From positions 58,829,922 to 58,893,921 of the forward strand of contig NC_053149.1 of NCBI RefSeq assembly GCF_016808335.1: a DNA stretch of 64,000 bases, read 5' to 3'. Shown piece by piece: positions 33,990 through 46,369 of the stretch; the first letter of the stretch is position 1, and each line of letters opens with the position of its first letter. Both the position numbers and the translations under genes were made by a program. The DNA is from Panicum virgatum (Eukaryota; Streptophyta; Magnoliopsida; Poales; Poaceae). The notes beneath the pieces are model-generated. The model was not told the origin of the DNA and made no database searches. It saw only the letters and a list, made by a program, of their open reading frames with translations.

Positions 33990-34910
33990 GCGATTACGGG
34001 AAGGCTTCAAAAAGCCAGCCCCTCCTCCTCTCCCTTCCAGACGGCCAGCCACAGCGCAGCGGTGGGGTGTGTGTGTGTGTCTGCGGGAGAGACCAAACAC
34101 CAACCTCCCCCCATCCCCGACCCATCCCTCCCCGCATCCCCACCTCGCCGCCGACGCCGCCGCCACTGCCGCCCGCACGGTCTCTTCTCCCGAGGTAAGC
34201 GCCGGACCCTTCCCCTTCACCCGTTCCTTCTCCGAGGCCGATCGCCGGGCGCCGCGTCACGGATTGGTTACCGTGTCGGCGGCGGCGGCGGCGGAGGACG
34301 CAGAGGCGGGCGCGGGCGATCGGCCCGGCGTGGACCGATCTTAGCGGCCGTGGCGTCTGATCGCGCGGCGATCGCTCCGGCGCCCGCCGATCTCCCCGTT
34401 TCGTGGCGGAAAATTTGATGGCGGCGCATGTCCCTGCGGTTGCTGTTGGTTCCGGTAGCCTTTTTTTTGGGGGCGCGCGGCCGGGCGGTTTCGATGAGGT
34501 GTGTGAGGTATCTGCGTGCGTGAATCGCGCGTGTTTTGATCGTTTTTTCTAGGATATGTGTCGAGGAGATCGGGATAGGATTGGGGGAGGGGGGGTGTGA
34601 GGGTGACGGCGAGCGACTGTTGGGAAATCTCATGTCGTGGCTTGCGTTGATTTTTTTGGCCGCAAATGGGATAAGGTTCAGGACGTCGTGTGTGAGTCCT
34701 AGATGGCAATTGCAAATAAGTGAAGGCTTGTTTATGCATGCTCGATCAGTAATTGTTTATCCAGGATGTGTTCTCTAATGCTCCCAGTGATATTTTCTGT
34801 TTGATGAGTTGGTTGTATAATGTAGTACTGGTGTATTGACGACTTGCAGGTACTGCTGTGGTTCTTGATTGGCAGATTCGTTGGCGATTGGAAGTGCATG
34901 GGGAGAAAGG

Positions 34911-37900
34911 ATGCCAGAGTTGCGTAGTGGAGTCCGGCAAACTCGGTTGAGGGCAAAGAAGGTTGAGGATCTCGTGGCACAGGACCCTGCTGACAACTTG
35001 GTTGCTGCAGCACCTACGGTGGCAGGAAGGCGTGGTAGAGGAAGGGGTGGCAGGGGTGGAGGGAGAGGAACAGCACGGGGAAGGGGAGGAAGAGGGCGAG
35101 GTGTTCCGGTGATTGACTTGGACCCCGACCAACCTTGTGAGGTTTTTCCAGGAGCTGCTGTGGGTGGTCGTGCTGCCGGTGGGGCCCAGCCCATTGAGGA
35201 ATTTGCTAATAAGGCTTTAAAGATGGATGGTGGGAGTGCTGAGAAGATTGCTGGAGGTGAAGATGATGGGACTGCATCCCCAGTCCCAGAGAAGGTACAT
35301 TCTTCATATGCACTTTTGCCTGTCCCATCTTGTGAGTGTATCTTCACTTGCATGCTTTCGGTATCGGTATTATTTCTTGCCATTGAGGTTAATGTTTGGC
35401 ACCGAAGTCATCTTAGAAAATGCGTTAATAGTGAAAATATAGTTTGTGGCCAGGTGTCATGTGGTACACGGACTTATAAATGAATGTAGTTTAGCTGTGC
35501 CTATTTTCCACGCAGCTATTTGTTTTGCATCTTTGAGACCTACATATATCAACTATTTTACATCATCATAAGCAAGTGACAAACAATGCAGCATCTTCTT
35601 ACTTACTCTATCGTCTTTGCCATGGTTATATCTGAAATAGATATTTTGCTATTTCTAATGGGAATAAGTGAATCAAATGTGTATAGTCATATTTATATGC
35701 TCAATTTTTAGCTAGAGGTCTAGCTATTACAATTTCTGGGATAGCTCGTGGATCCAAGATGTAGTAACCCAAAGAAGTTAGGAGTGGGTATCATTTTCAT
35801 GAGGAAAACAGTTCTGTCCTTTAACATTAGATTGCTTAATGTGTTGCTTGGTAATTACACGCTGTCAGTCACATGTGTGACACGGTAGGTGCTGCAGCCT
35901 ACATTCATGTTTTGTCTGTTTCTGAGGCCACTTCCGTGGAATTCTTCATGATCCCTTCCAAGTGATATAAGTGAGCGCCTGCAGATACAGTTGCTTTAGA
36001 GACTGAATTTAGTCAGGTGCAAGTGGCATGGCTGGTTCTAATGTTCCATTGTCCAACCTTTACCACTAATCTTGCTTGGCAAGGTTGGCCAAGGCAAATC
36101 TTGCTACTGGAGGAGAGACATTTTGGCTATCCCTCAAAAGCTAGGAAATTCTTGCCCAATTTGCCCAAATAGAAACTGAGCATGGGAACCAATCATACTT
36201 TGCTGTCCACTTCCTAGGTAAGGTAAGGCATGGTGGGCAAGGAAACCAAATGTGACTCTAGTTTAGATTAAAATTAAGCTCGTATAAAATTTTCGGTTGC
36301 TAGGTAGTCAAGCTGTATGTAGAAGGGAAGTGGACCCTTCCAGATGTTGTTTTAAAACCTATGCATCTGTAAATAGGCCAGATTAGTTCGACATCAAAGA
36401 AAGTTGAGATCTAACTAGGATTTGCTATAAAAGATATAGTCAACTCACATCTTTCATCAGCTTTTGAGCACTAAAGCTTGATATATCTGACTACCTGTAG
36501 TTGTCAGATGTCACTTTTAATACATCTAGTAAAAAAATAATCTACTGTCGGAAATAACCACATATTCCTCAAATTCTAGCATGCTTTTTTTTCCACTCTA
36601 CTTGGAAGATGTAAATTCATTGATTAAAACTTGATAATCTTACCAACGAATGCCTGTATTGCTTAAGTGACTGTGTACTTCAGGTTCATGGGATTATGAT
36701 TTAGATATATATTTTTTGTTAACCGGTTAGAATTTACGACTCTGGCCAGTAATGTAAAAACATTTAGAACTGCAAGTGTGCATCTGAGTTTGAAAATAAA
36801 TAATCTTTTGCAGGTTCAAGTAGGCCATTCTCCACAATACAAGGTAGAGCGGAAGTTGGGCAAAGGTGGTTTTGGTCAAGTTTATGTTGGCAGAAGGATT
36901 TCTGGAGGAACAGAGCGTACAGGACCTGAGGCTTACGAGGTTTATATCAATCCGCCCCCCCCCCCCCCCCCCCCCCGCCCCAAAAGGATATCAGAATACT
37001 AACACATGGCCTACCGACTGCAGGTTGCTTTGAAATTTGAGCACCGCAACAGTAAGGGTTGCAATTATGGCCCTCCATATGAGTGGCAAGTTTATAGGTA
37101 ATTACATTATATTAAGTTGAATGCGTCTATAACAGTCTTACATGAATTTACGAATCATAAAGTAAAATGCACCTTGAAACACGATGACACAAATCATTTT
37201 TATAGTTTTGTGTTTGGTTCAGTAGCTATTGACTTACATTTTAACCAATGCACAAAATATTAATGGGCAAGTTACATCGATTGTTGTGTAAGGGTTCTTG
37301 CCCCCTTTTTTCTTTAATATAATGGTACACAACTCTCATGCGTGTTCAAGAAAAAAAATGCATTGATGGCTCCTTTTCGTTACTATTGGAACTCTGTCGT
37401 TTCTTCATTGTTTTGCTTGTATGGCAGCATTCTGTAAATATGAAAGCAGTATATCATATTGTTAGTGTTTGCTACTTTTGAGGATAAATCTTACTAGTTA
37501 ACCCCACTAATTTAATGTTTTGGCTGTGTATGTCTTTAAAGTGCTCTGAACGGTTGTTATGGTGTACCTTGGGTTCATTACAAAGGCCGGCAAGGGGATT
37601 ACTATGTTCTGGTTAGTTCTTATATATACATAATTGAATATGTGTTTATATTACATAAGTTAAAGAAATAAACAATACAATTGTTACAGGTGATGGATAT
37701 TTTAGGACCTAGCCTTTGGGATGTCTGGAATTCATTTGGGCAGACGTAAGATAACTATGTCCTATCTGCTTTTTTTCACTCATATTTTCCTAAGCAGCTG
37801 ACTGATCACATATGTATGATTCAGGATGACAGCTAATATGGTCGCTTGCATAGCTGTAGAGGCAATTTCTATACTTGAGAAACTCCATGCAAAAGGGTAA

Positions 37901-40900
37901 CTATTGTATTTGCTGACTTTTATTTGACCTACTGGTTCTCGTTATCTGTATATATATTTATTGGTAATTTTCTGTCAGGTTTGTTCATGGAGATGTTAAA
38001 CCTGAGAATTTTCTACTTGGCCAACCTGGATCACCTGATGAGAAAAAACTTTTTTTGATTGATCTTGGATTAGGTACGTCATGCCACTTGATATATTGTT
38101 TGGAAATATAAAAATGACTTGACCAATTTGTCTCACAAATCTGTTTTTATATTCTGTGCGGTATTTTTCACTTGCTTTTTAGACTTGATATATACCAATG
38201 CTGATGTAAAATTCGAGTTAACAAGTATTCATACTTCCCATTTGCGCTATCAGCATCTAGATGGAAGGAAGGAGGACCATCTGGGCAACATGTTGAATAT
38301 GATCAGAAGCCAGATATTTTCAGGTTTGTTTTTTAACTCATTAATGTGCTTTTCATTTCCTTTCAATACACTGACCTTTCTTTGCCCCTTTCTCAACAGA
38401 GGTACAATAAGATATGCTAGTGTCCATGCCCATTTAGGACGTACTGGTAGCAGAAGGGATGATCTGGAATCATTAGCATATACGTTGATATTTCTTCTCA
38501 GAGGAAGGTTACCGTGGCAAGGCTATCAGGTTTGTTATCTTTCTTTCGATGGAATTGTTGAATCACACCATAAAAATATTCTTTTGGTTATTGACTATGT
38601 ATTATGTTGACCTTCATATTCAGTGAACTAATTTGTCATATTTACGTGCCTGAAAAGGCATTTTCTCTTTCTTTTGCCAATGGATTCACAAGTATTGTTT
38701 ATTTGCTGGGTCTAGTTTCTTTGTATGCTTGAAATGATATATAAATTGAGCTGCTGTTTGAGTACTGATTTATTTTGCAGGGCGAGAACAAGAGTTTTCT
38801 TGTTTGCAAGAAGAAAATGGCTACGTCTCCAGATCTACTATGCTGTTTTTGCCCACCTCCATTCAAACTCTTCCTGGAGACCGTGACAAATATGAGATTT
38901 GATGAAGAACCAAATTACTCGAAGCTTATTTCCCTTTTTGATGAATTGATTGAACCCCAGCATTTGAGGCCTATTAGAATTGATGGTGCACTAAAGGTTT
39001 GTTTTTTTACAATAGTTGTTGATGCATTTTTGCCCTTATTGTATATCTGGCTTAATTGTACAATTGATTATTTTTATATGCAGGCTGGACAAAAACGTGG
39101 AAGATTGCTTGTAAATCTAGAAGAAGATGAGCAACCGAAGAAGAAAGTTAGACTTGGAAGCCCAGCAAATCAGTGGATTTCAGTTTATAACGCTAGAAGG
39201 CCTATGAAGCAGAGGTAACTAAGTGAATAATATGTTTGTAGGGTGCGTGTGTTATGGATCTAGTCATAATGCTCTCAATTTTGAAGTTGGACACTTTGTG
39301 TGTAGTCTTAAATGAAGCAGTATGGTGTGAACATAAATTGCTGATGTTAATAGGATGGCATTTTGATGGTTTAAGGATTAGATAGATGTTTATATACATT
39401 GCTATGTGGACTTCTATCCATGCAAGTACAGCTGTTTGAATGCGGAAAGAGATGTTTTTGCTTGTCTTTGTTAAGGCGCAATAGTCACACAGTTGTGCTG
39501 CATTCAAGACCGCAGAAGTTTCATATTTACCAGCAAAGTATGTAAATTTTGTTGGTTCTTTGTCATTTTGAATGTTTAGAACAATACAGCTGAGCATATG
39601 TACTTGTACTATTAATCAATAAGTTAAATGCATCACCTATGGTGGTTATATGGCTTTGTTCTCTAAAATTCTTTCTTTCCTTTCAGATACCATTACAATG
39701 TAGCAGATGCCAGACTTCATCAACACATAGAGAAGGGTAATGAAGATGGATTGTTCATTAGTTCAGTCTCATCTTCAGCGAACCTTTGGGCCCTTATTAT
39801 GGACGCAGGAACTGGTTTCACATCTCAAGTTTATGAACTTTCACCCATATTCCTTCATAAGGTATGATCTCAATTCTCAACCATAGTGCTTTTCTAAACA
39901 AGGCTACATTTTAAGTTCCAAATTGCCTTTTCTTTGTTGCATTTTAGGATTGGATTATGGAGCAGTGGGAAAATAATTACTACATCAGTGCCATAGCCGG
40001 TGCAACGAACGGTAGTTCCTTGGTGGTCATGTCAAAAGGTCTGTCCTAATTGATGCTGGGCTCTTCTATTGCTTGTATGCGAAAAATCTTTCAGTTGTCT
40101 ACTGTTGTCACTGGCCAAACATACACAGAGTTGCCCTAAAAAAAACACAGAGCTAAAATGCTCTATGCTGACTTGTGGATGCTGTGGCATGCAAAGAAAA
40201 TTGTTATAGTTGGACAGTCTGGTGTTCACATTCTTGTTTGCTTTCTAGTTTCCAGATATGTTACAAGAAAATGTTGAGAATACACACGAGAAAACAAATC
40301 ACGTGGATGTTTGATATGTCATACTTCTAAAATCGTGGCCTATACCAGAATGAATAAATGAATGAATGGAGATGTGCCTTTTCATACAGTTAGGTGTAGG
40401 CTGTAGGATCAAGAACACCGACTAGAGGGGGGGTGAATAGGCGGTTTTAAAATCTAAAACCAATAACACTAGAGAAATTTAATTAGTAACAAAGGAAAGC
40501 CCTATGTCATGCTATTACTATCTCTAGATGGGTTTGCAACCTAGGGTGACAAGACACAAATCAAGCTCTAGTAAAGTAAATTGCTAAAAGTAAAAGCAAG
40601 AATTAAAGAGAGCAAGAGAAGTAACCAAGCTTGACACAAGAAATTATCCCGTGGTGTCGATGACTTGCCGGTCACCCCTAATCCACGTTGAGGTGGATTC
40701 CAAGAATCAACCGCTCCTCTATCAAGAACCTCTTGATCTTGAGCCGGCTTGAATCAAGGAACCACTCCACACCTCGATTCCACTAGAGTTGCTCTTCACC
40801 ACTCCGGTGAGGTGAGCACAACACCTCTCACAACCGAAATCGGGGCTCCTCAACAATCTCCTTGGAGGAGCTCTACGAAATCCACTTCTCCAAGCCGTCT

Positions 40901-43176
40901 AGGGAGCGGCAACTCCCAAGAGTAACAAGTTGATGACGCTTGCTTGAAGTATCCCTAATGCCACAAAGCTCAAACTCTAGATGCAATGCACTAGGAAGCT
41001 CTCACACTCTCAAAAATGCAATCTCTAAGCAAGTGTGTGTGAGAGAGGGATGCCTTATCTCTAATGTGTCAAGAATGCAATCCAAATGGCCAAGAGAGAC
41101 ACCCAATGGCCGGGCATTGGGTATATATAGACATCCCTCCAAAAACTAGCCGTTACACTCTTTTCTGCGAAGTCGCGGACCGTCCGCGGTTCAAAAACCG
41201 GACTGTCCGCCGTTATAAACCAGTGAGTCAGAGTGCATTTAATGCATGTCAGAACTAGCCGTTAAGCCCTGGCGGACCGTCCGCGCCCCAGTGGCGGACC
41301 GTCCGCAGTTAAGAGTTCCAACCCACCAGAGACTAACATCGTCTCTGGAACAACTTTGAGATTAGCCTGCGGACCGTCCGCGCCTCAGGAGCGGACCGTC
41401 CGCAGTTTAACTTTTCAGCCCAAACCAGAGAAACAACGTCTCTGGTACAAATTTGAAATTAGCCGGCGGACCGTCCGCGCCCCATGGCCGGACTGTCCGC
41501 CGTTCAACTTTGAAGCCCACACCAGAGAGACACCCTTTCTGGTACAAAAATGAAATACAGTAGCGGACCGTCCGCCCACCTGGGCCGGATTGTCCGCCAG
41601 CCCACCAGAGCCTCTGCAAGCTCTCTGGAACGATCGCGGACTGTCCGCCCCTCTGGGCCGGACTGTCCGCCAGCCCACCAGAGCCTCTGCAAGCTCTCTG
41701 GAAACGGGCGCGGACTGTCCGCCCCTCAGGTGCGGACTGTCCGCCGTTACTCAGTGAGCTCTCGAACTTAGTCTATTTCAAATCTTTTCAAAACGCCGTT
41801 AGCCCTCATGCATGCAACTAGACATTTTGAGCAAAATGGCACTAAAGACCCGTCAAGCATGAGTACACAACCCCTCTTGATAGAACGGCTAACTATCCAA
41901 CAAATCCGGTCACTTTTCAACCACTAAACGCCTTGTGACCGGTAAAATACAAAGGCCCTATTTTATACCTTTGCCTTGAGCCCGAGCTTTGCTCATCATC
42001 TCCAAAATTCCATACGTACACAACCGAATCTCTTTCATCCGTGGATCAACCTATACTCATTATCTCAAATGAAATCGTTAATCCACAAACCGTTGTCATT
42101 AATTACCAAAACTCGAATTAGGGGCCTAGATGCTTTCATAGGCACAACTAACACACGTTTTTGGATCAGAGTAATTGTTTTCTGAGAGACTCTAGAGGTT
42201 CATATTCAGATATTTAGCCTGCTTTGTGGCCTTTCACTTTGCCTTATCTGCATTCAATATGTAGGTATTTCTATTAAGAACTGCCATGAGTTACACCCTG
42301 AACCTGTCTACTCTTTTGCAGGAACGCCATACACTCAACAGTCTTACAAAGTTAGTGAATCATTCCCCTACAAATGGATCAACAAGAAATGGAAAGAAGG
42401 TTTTCATGTTACATCAATGACAACTGCAGGAAGCCGCTGGGGTGTAGTTATGTCGAGGAACTCTGGATATTCTGAACAGGTATTGTAGGATTTGGTATTT
42501 CTTTATCAATGCACAAGCCAAATGCATGTTTTGGATAAATTAGCTGTCTAGCTATACGGCAATAGAACCATTTAGTACCTGAAAATTTCTGGTTTGTAAT
42601 GGAATAAATTGACTCATTCTACAGGATATATATTGATAATATTCCTTTTGTAAACTTTATGGGTGTGTTTTACATGTTTGAAATCAATTTGATCTTGCTT
42701 TGTTTCTTTCTTATTATGTAATGCAGGTAGTAGAATTGGATTTTCTTTATCCTAGTGAAGGTATCCACCGACGATGGGAGAACGGGTATAGAATAACTTC
42801 TACAGCAGCCACTGGTGATCAAGCTGCTTTTATATTGAGTATACCCAAAAGAAAGTATCAGGACGAGACACAAGAGACCCTTAGAACATCAGCTTTTCCA
42901 AGCAACCATGTGAAGGTACGATCATATATTTTATTTATTGACTGCACTGTCAAAATTAGGTTGACTTATTTGGAGTCTTAAGACTTAGTTGACGTGATTT
43001 TTTGTCAACTTGGCATGTGAATTTGCAGTTTCATTTTTGTAGTAATATTTTGCACCCTGAAGCAGGGGCTCAGAAACCCCATCTAACATCAACAATGTAC
43101 TATGGATTTTTTGCAGGAGAAATGGGCCAAGAATCTTTACATTGCTTCAATATGCTATGGCCGGACAGTGTCATGA
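34911..43176 (+). CDS. MUT9-like / casein-kinase-I-like nuclear protein kinase (EL1/Hd16 type)
   Basis: A leader exon ends at 34194 and is spliced to 34850. Coding exons: 34911-35294, 36814-36939, 37024-37097, 37542-37611, 37690-37745, 37825-37896, 37979-38073, 38254-38323, 38400-38529, 38781-38996, 39084-39214, 39687-39861, 39948-40038, 42322-42479, 42727-42915, 43117-43176. These total 2097 nt, 698 aa, all in phase. The start [10 protein letters not shown] matches the family. An RG-rich tail (about 39-64) precedes the kinase: GKGGFG loop (144-149), Lys174 in [14 protein letters not shown] with Asp266, DLG (289-291), and [19 protein letters not shown] resembles a nuclear signal, and a conserved C-terminal domain ends [11 protein letters not shown]. 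Relatives phosphorylate histone H3 and flowering regulators. Intron 13 contains a Sirevirus solo LTR; the exons look intact. Confidence 0.93.
36955..36976 (+). repeat. 22-base poly-C run in a short intron
   Basis: An uninterrupted C run lies 15 bases after the donor site of the 84-bp intron 36940-37023 of the kinase gene. It is a likely site of length variation or sequencing error. Confidence 0.9.
37283..37358 (+). mobile_element. L1-like LINE 3' tail fragment in kinase intron
   Basis: The stretch ttctttaatataatggtacac, then tctcatgcgtgttcaag and an A run, is the typical 3' end of grass L1 elements. It matches the ends at 51490-51534 and 63540-63623. Only the tail is present. Confidence 0.6.
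40402..42138 (-). mobile_element. Solo LTR of the same Sirevirus family in kinase intron 13
   Basis: It is a complete LTR from tgtaggatca to gatgctttca, flanked on both sides by taggc (40397-40401 and 42139-42143), with no internal sequence. It arose by LTR-LTR recombination of a former full element. Relative to 9784-11443 it carries about 95 extra bases in the palindrome array (about 41445-41545) and lacks one short unit. The orientation is the minus strand, opposite to the host gene. Confidence 0.96.
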
Positions 43177-45167
43177 GGCTTGCTCGGCACTGCATCCCAA
43201 ATCGGGAGAGAACATATTCAGATGAGTAGATATCAGAAAAATCAGCAATTTTTGTTGCTGGTCTCTGTTACTCTGTGTGTGTAGGTAAACTGGTCAAGAT
43301 GAACCACCTTACCATGGCCAGAGTAGGAGCTTAAGAAAGAACAGGAAGGTAGGTGGAAAGCAAGCAGCCAATAAGCAGGCGTGGAGGATGTACCCGGCTA
43401 GTGGCGGTGCAGACGCCGATGGCGTCAACTGTTTTGCATCAGCGTGTTTTACTTCGCTCCTGACTGCTGTGCAAGAGTAGACAGCTTGTAGCCTCCTTCG
43501 GAGGCAAGTCAATCTGAGAACCCATTGTGTATAGCGTATCATGTCATTGCATTTTGTTTAGTGGACGCCAAGTTCCATGTTTCTGGAACTCTGGAAATGC
43601 TAAGTTATTGTGTGAGGAGAACAAGTGTACTGATAAAATTCGGTGTATCGATTCCATTATTTGATAATTCTCATTGCAGTAATTAATGCAATAATGTTGC
43701 ATTACTTATCATCATGGAATTACCTGTGCATTACTTACCATCAACCCTGGAATAACGTATGAACGACCAGAGCACTAAACTAGTTTAGAGAAGAACAAGG
43801 TAGCAATAATGCACTCAAAGTAGCAACCGAGACTGATACATGGAGCGAGAGCAGCAATTAAAGGTATCACTACAAATCTTAGGTTAGCAACACCACTATA
43901 AGCTTCAAGGAAGATGACCTCATGAATCTCGTCCTTCAAGGCTTCAAGCCTGCTCCTCATCAGCACATTCCCCAGCCCCCTGATCGTCAAGGAAGAACAT
44001 GGTGTCATGAACTCATGATGGACTACTAGCTGGTGGTAAGCGAGATAGAAGAAGAGTGCATGATGAGCGCACCTGGTCCTTCTAGGATTCACCGAACAAA
44101 CAGCACAGAATGAGGACGAGATCAGGACGAATAAACAGAACTTGTGGTCAGATTCCTTCGCTGCAGAGTTGCGCGGGCGGAATGAGCCATCAGGTGCAGG
44201 ATGATCAAGACTCAATGACACGTATAGAAATTGGCCAAATGGGTCGTTCGGCTGGAGGGCACGAAACGGCACGGCACGGCACGACATAGTCTGCATGGTT
44301 CCAGGAAAATGAGCAGGGGGACACCCTACTCTGCTACTCACGGCGCGGATGCGGCTGCGGCGCGGGCGCGGAGGGGAGGCCGCCGCCGAGGCTCGAGACG
44401 GCCGGGCTGCCGGCGCGGACCGCCCTGCTGTTCTTGGGCGACGGCTCCGGGGTCCGGGTGGTGCGGTCGGGCGAAGGGAACTGGCCGCTCGCTGCGCCCT
44501 CCTCGGCGACGGCGCCCGGGCTCGCCATCAGTCCATCACGACGAGGAGTAGGGCGCCGATCAGGAGGAGCGAGGGGAGGCTGGAGACGGCGGCCTTCCGG
44601 GACGCCATGGTTGGCCGGGTGCGATGTCGCGATGGGCAACGGCGACGTACAAGGAGGGCGCTAGTAGCTGGACTGTAGTGAGGAAAACAAATACCAGATT
44701 ACCAGGTGGCTGCTGCTTGGTCACTGGTCAGTCACTCGGGGCAGCTGCGTCGATCAGTGTGAGCAACTGAGCATGTGCGCTTTGTGCTTTGACGTGTGTG
44801 GGACGACTGTGGCATAAGCACAACCGCACCAGCAAAGTCTTTCGCCGTAACTGACATACGGGCGACGCCGCGTCTAGCCAAACTGCCAAAGGCGATGCAT
44901 TGTTTCACAATTGCGGTAACCGAGAGTGATGGGGCGGAGGGCCGGCCCGTTCGCGGCGCCTTCCGCACCAAGTGCTGACATGTCGGCTGGGCGTGGAGTT
45001 CATGAGAACCTACCTCTCCCCGCGCCCCCCGCGGGCTCTGTGCCTCTCTACGCAAGCCCGCGTTTGGAACTTTGGATGCTCGGCGAGAAAACTTTTACGG
45101 GGCTGCTAGCACCGAACATCCGACGTCCGGGGCTCCGGACGCTACATCGGATACAATCACCATCTTA
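43177..45167. other. Region downstream of the kinase gene
   Basis: This holds the kinase 3' UTR (to about 43650), then mixed sequence. Apart from the weak candidate at 44334-44608 I see no gene. The 188-codon minus ORF 43775-44341 has no signature; it could be the 3' UTR of that candidate. Confidence 0.4.
44334..44608 (-). pseudogene. Possible broken small secreted-peptide gene
   Basis: From ATG 44608 the frame reads MASRKAAVSSLPSLLLIGAL and ends in a hydrophobic core typical of a signal peptide, then stops at TGA after 26 codons. A second frame, overlapping the end of the first, continues for about 60 residues rich in Pro and Ser (GQFPSPDRTTRTPEPSPKNS) to TAG at 44334-44336. A one- or two-base shift would explain the break. 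I do not recognise a CLE, CEP, PSY or IDA peptide motif. The call rests only on the leader-like N-terminus in a GC-rich block, so it may be chance. Confidence 0.3.
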
Positions 45168-45946
45168 TCTTACTATTACTATAAATATGGAAATATGGAG
45201 ACTCCTTTGAAGTCTCCACATGAAACCACCTAGAATCATAGGTGTACACTCTTAAAAAATAGAGAAATCCTATAAACTCTCATAAAAATCAGAAATATCT
45301 AGCCATCAATCTAACAATTCTAATTATAATAGTCATCGGATATGTTATCTTTTCTTATAAATTACCCACCTCTGTCATTATGAAAATAGATTAAAGTAAC
45401 CCCTAAACATGTATATAAATTACCCACCTATGCCATTACAAATAAAGTAACTCCCTAATCTTCGTGTAAATTGCTCACCTATGCCATTATAATACAAATA
45501 TCCTCCTAAATTTGCATATAAATTATCAAATTGTATCATTCTTAGAAGTTAAATTACTCCTAAATCTCAATTTAAATTATATAATTATAATAAAATATTA
45601 AAGTATCAATATAAAAATCTAAATTATAATTTCTATCATTACTAATATTATTGTTTATATAAAAATACTACCCACGATGTGTCACCATGTTTTTATGTAT
45701 GATGGAATAGATAAGACTACCAACTCACAAACAAATAGTTCAACTAAATATATATATCGAATACATGTGGAAGTGGGATGCAAAATGAAATCTATTGTAA
45801 CTAAATGATGATAAATATATATTTTAGAGTATGTGTTAGAATATTTAATTGATGAAAAAGAACGTAAGATACGTAATTATAATTATTGACCTTATTCTTA
45901 TATTAATTTTAATTAGCATGTGCGAGAGCACAGGTTAATAGGCTAG
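45168..45946 (+). mobile_element. Non-autonomous Helitron
   Basis: It starts TCTTACTATTACTATAAAT after an A and ends in CTAG before a T. A short GC hairpin region (gcatgtgcgagagcacaggtta) lies just before the end. These are the Helitron terminal rules and the usual grass consensus ends. The 779-bp interior has degenerate repeats of the type aaattacccacctatgccatta. It has no coding sequence and no TSD, as expected. Confidence 0.85.
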
Positions 45947-46369
45947 TCGGATCAAAATTGACTGTTGCTATTGTACCACAACTTCCGCTGAAACATTCTT
46001 TATTGTTGGATGTACCACTGTATCATCATCCGTCTGTCCGCACGCTCACCCTCAATTTGATTGTTGTTCATTGCCTAAATTATTCCTTCAGTTTCTACCT
46101 CAAAAATTCTTCCTTGAGTTCCCATCAATAAAATTGAGTGCAAATTATCTTTCAGAAAAAAATGAGCGCAAATCATAAAATCTATGTCAAGACATGTGCT
46201 GCAACAAACAAGATTAATATATGGAACACCCATTTTATAGGTGTGCAACATTCAAAAACATACATATGTAACATCCAGTTTTTAGGTGTGCTAAATTCAA
46301 AAACTATGTCCATGACATCTCTTAGATATGTGTCGCTGCTGAGAATGGACGACTACAAAATTACTTGAT
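45947..46369. other. Degenerate 'caacatc'-type repetitive sequence, left part
   Basis: Repeated gtgcaacattcaaaaaca-like phrases continue at 47412-47692. The intervening 1 kb therefore looks like an insertion into one older repetitive unit. No gene is visible. Confidence 0.45.

Noticed and set aside
36040..36260. Possible MITE in kinase intron 1 with ggttctaatgttcc and ggaaaccaaatg ends
   Set aside because: The arms match only weakly and I could not find a TSD.
43775..44341. 188-codon minus-strand ORF
   Set aside because: No motif, no signal or membrane pattern that fits a family. It is more likely chance or untranslated sequence.
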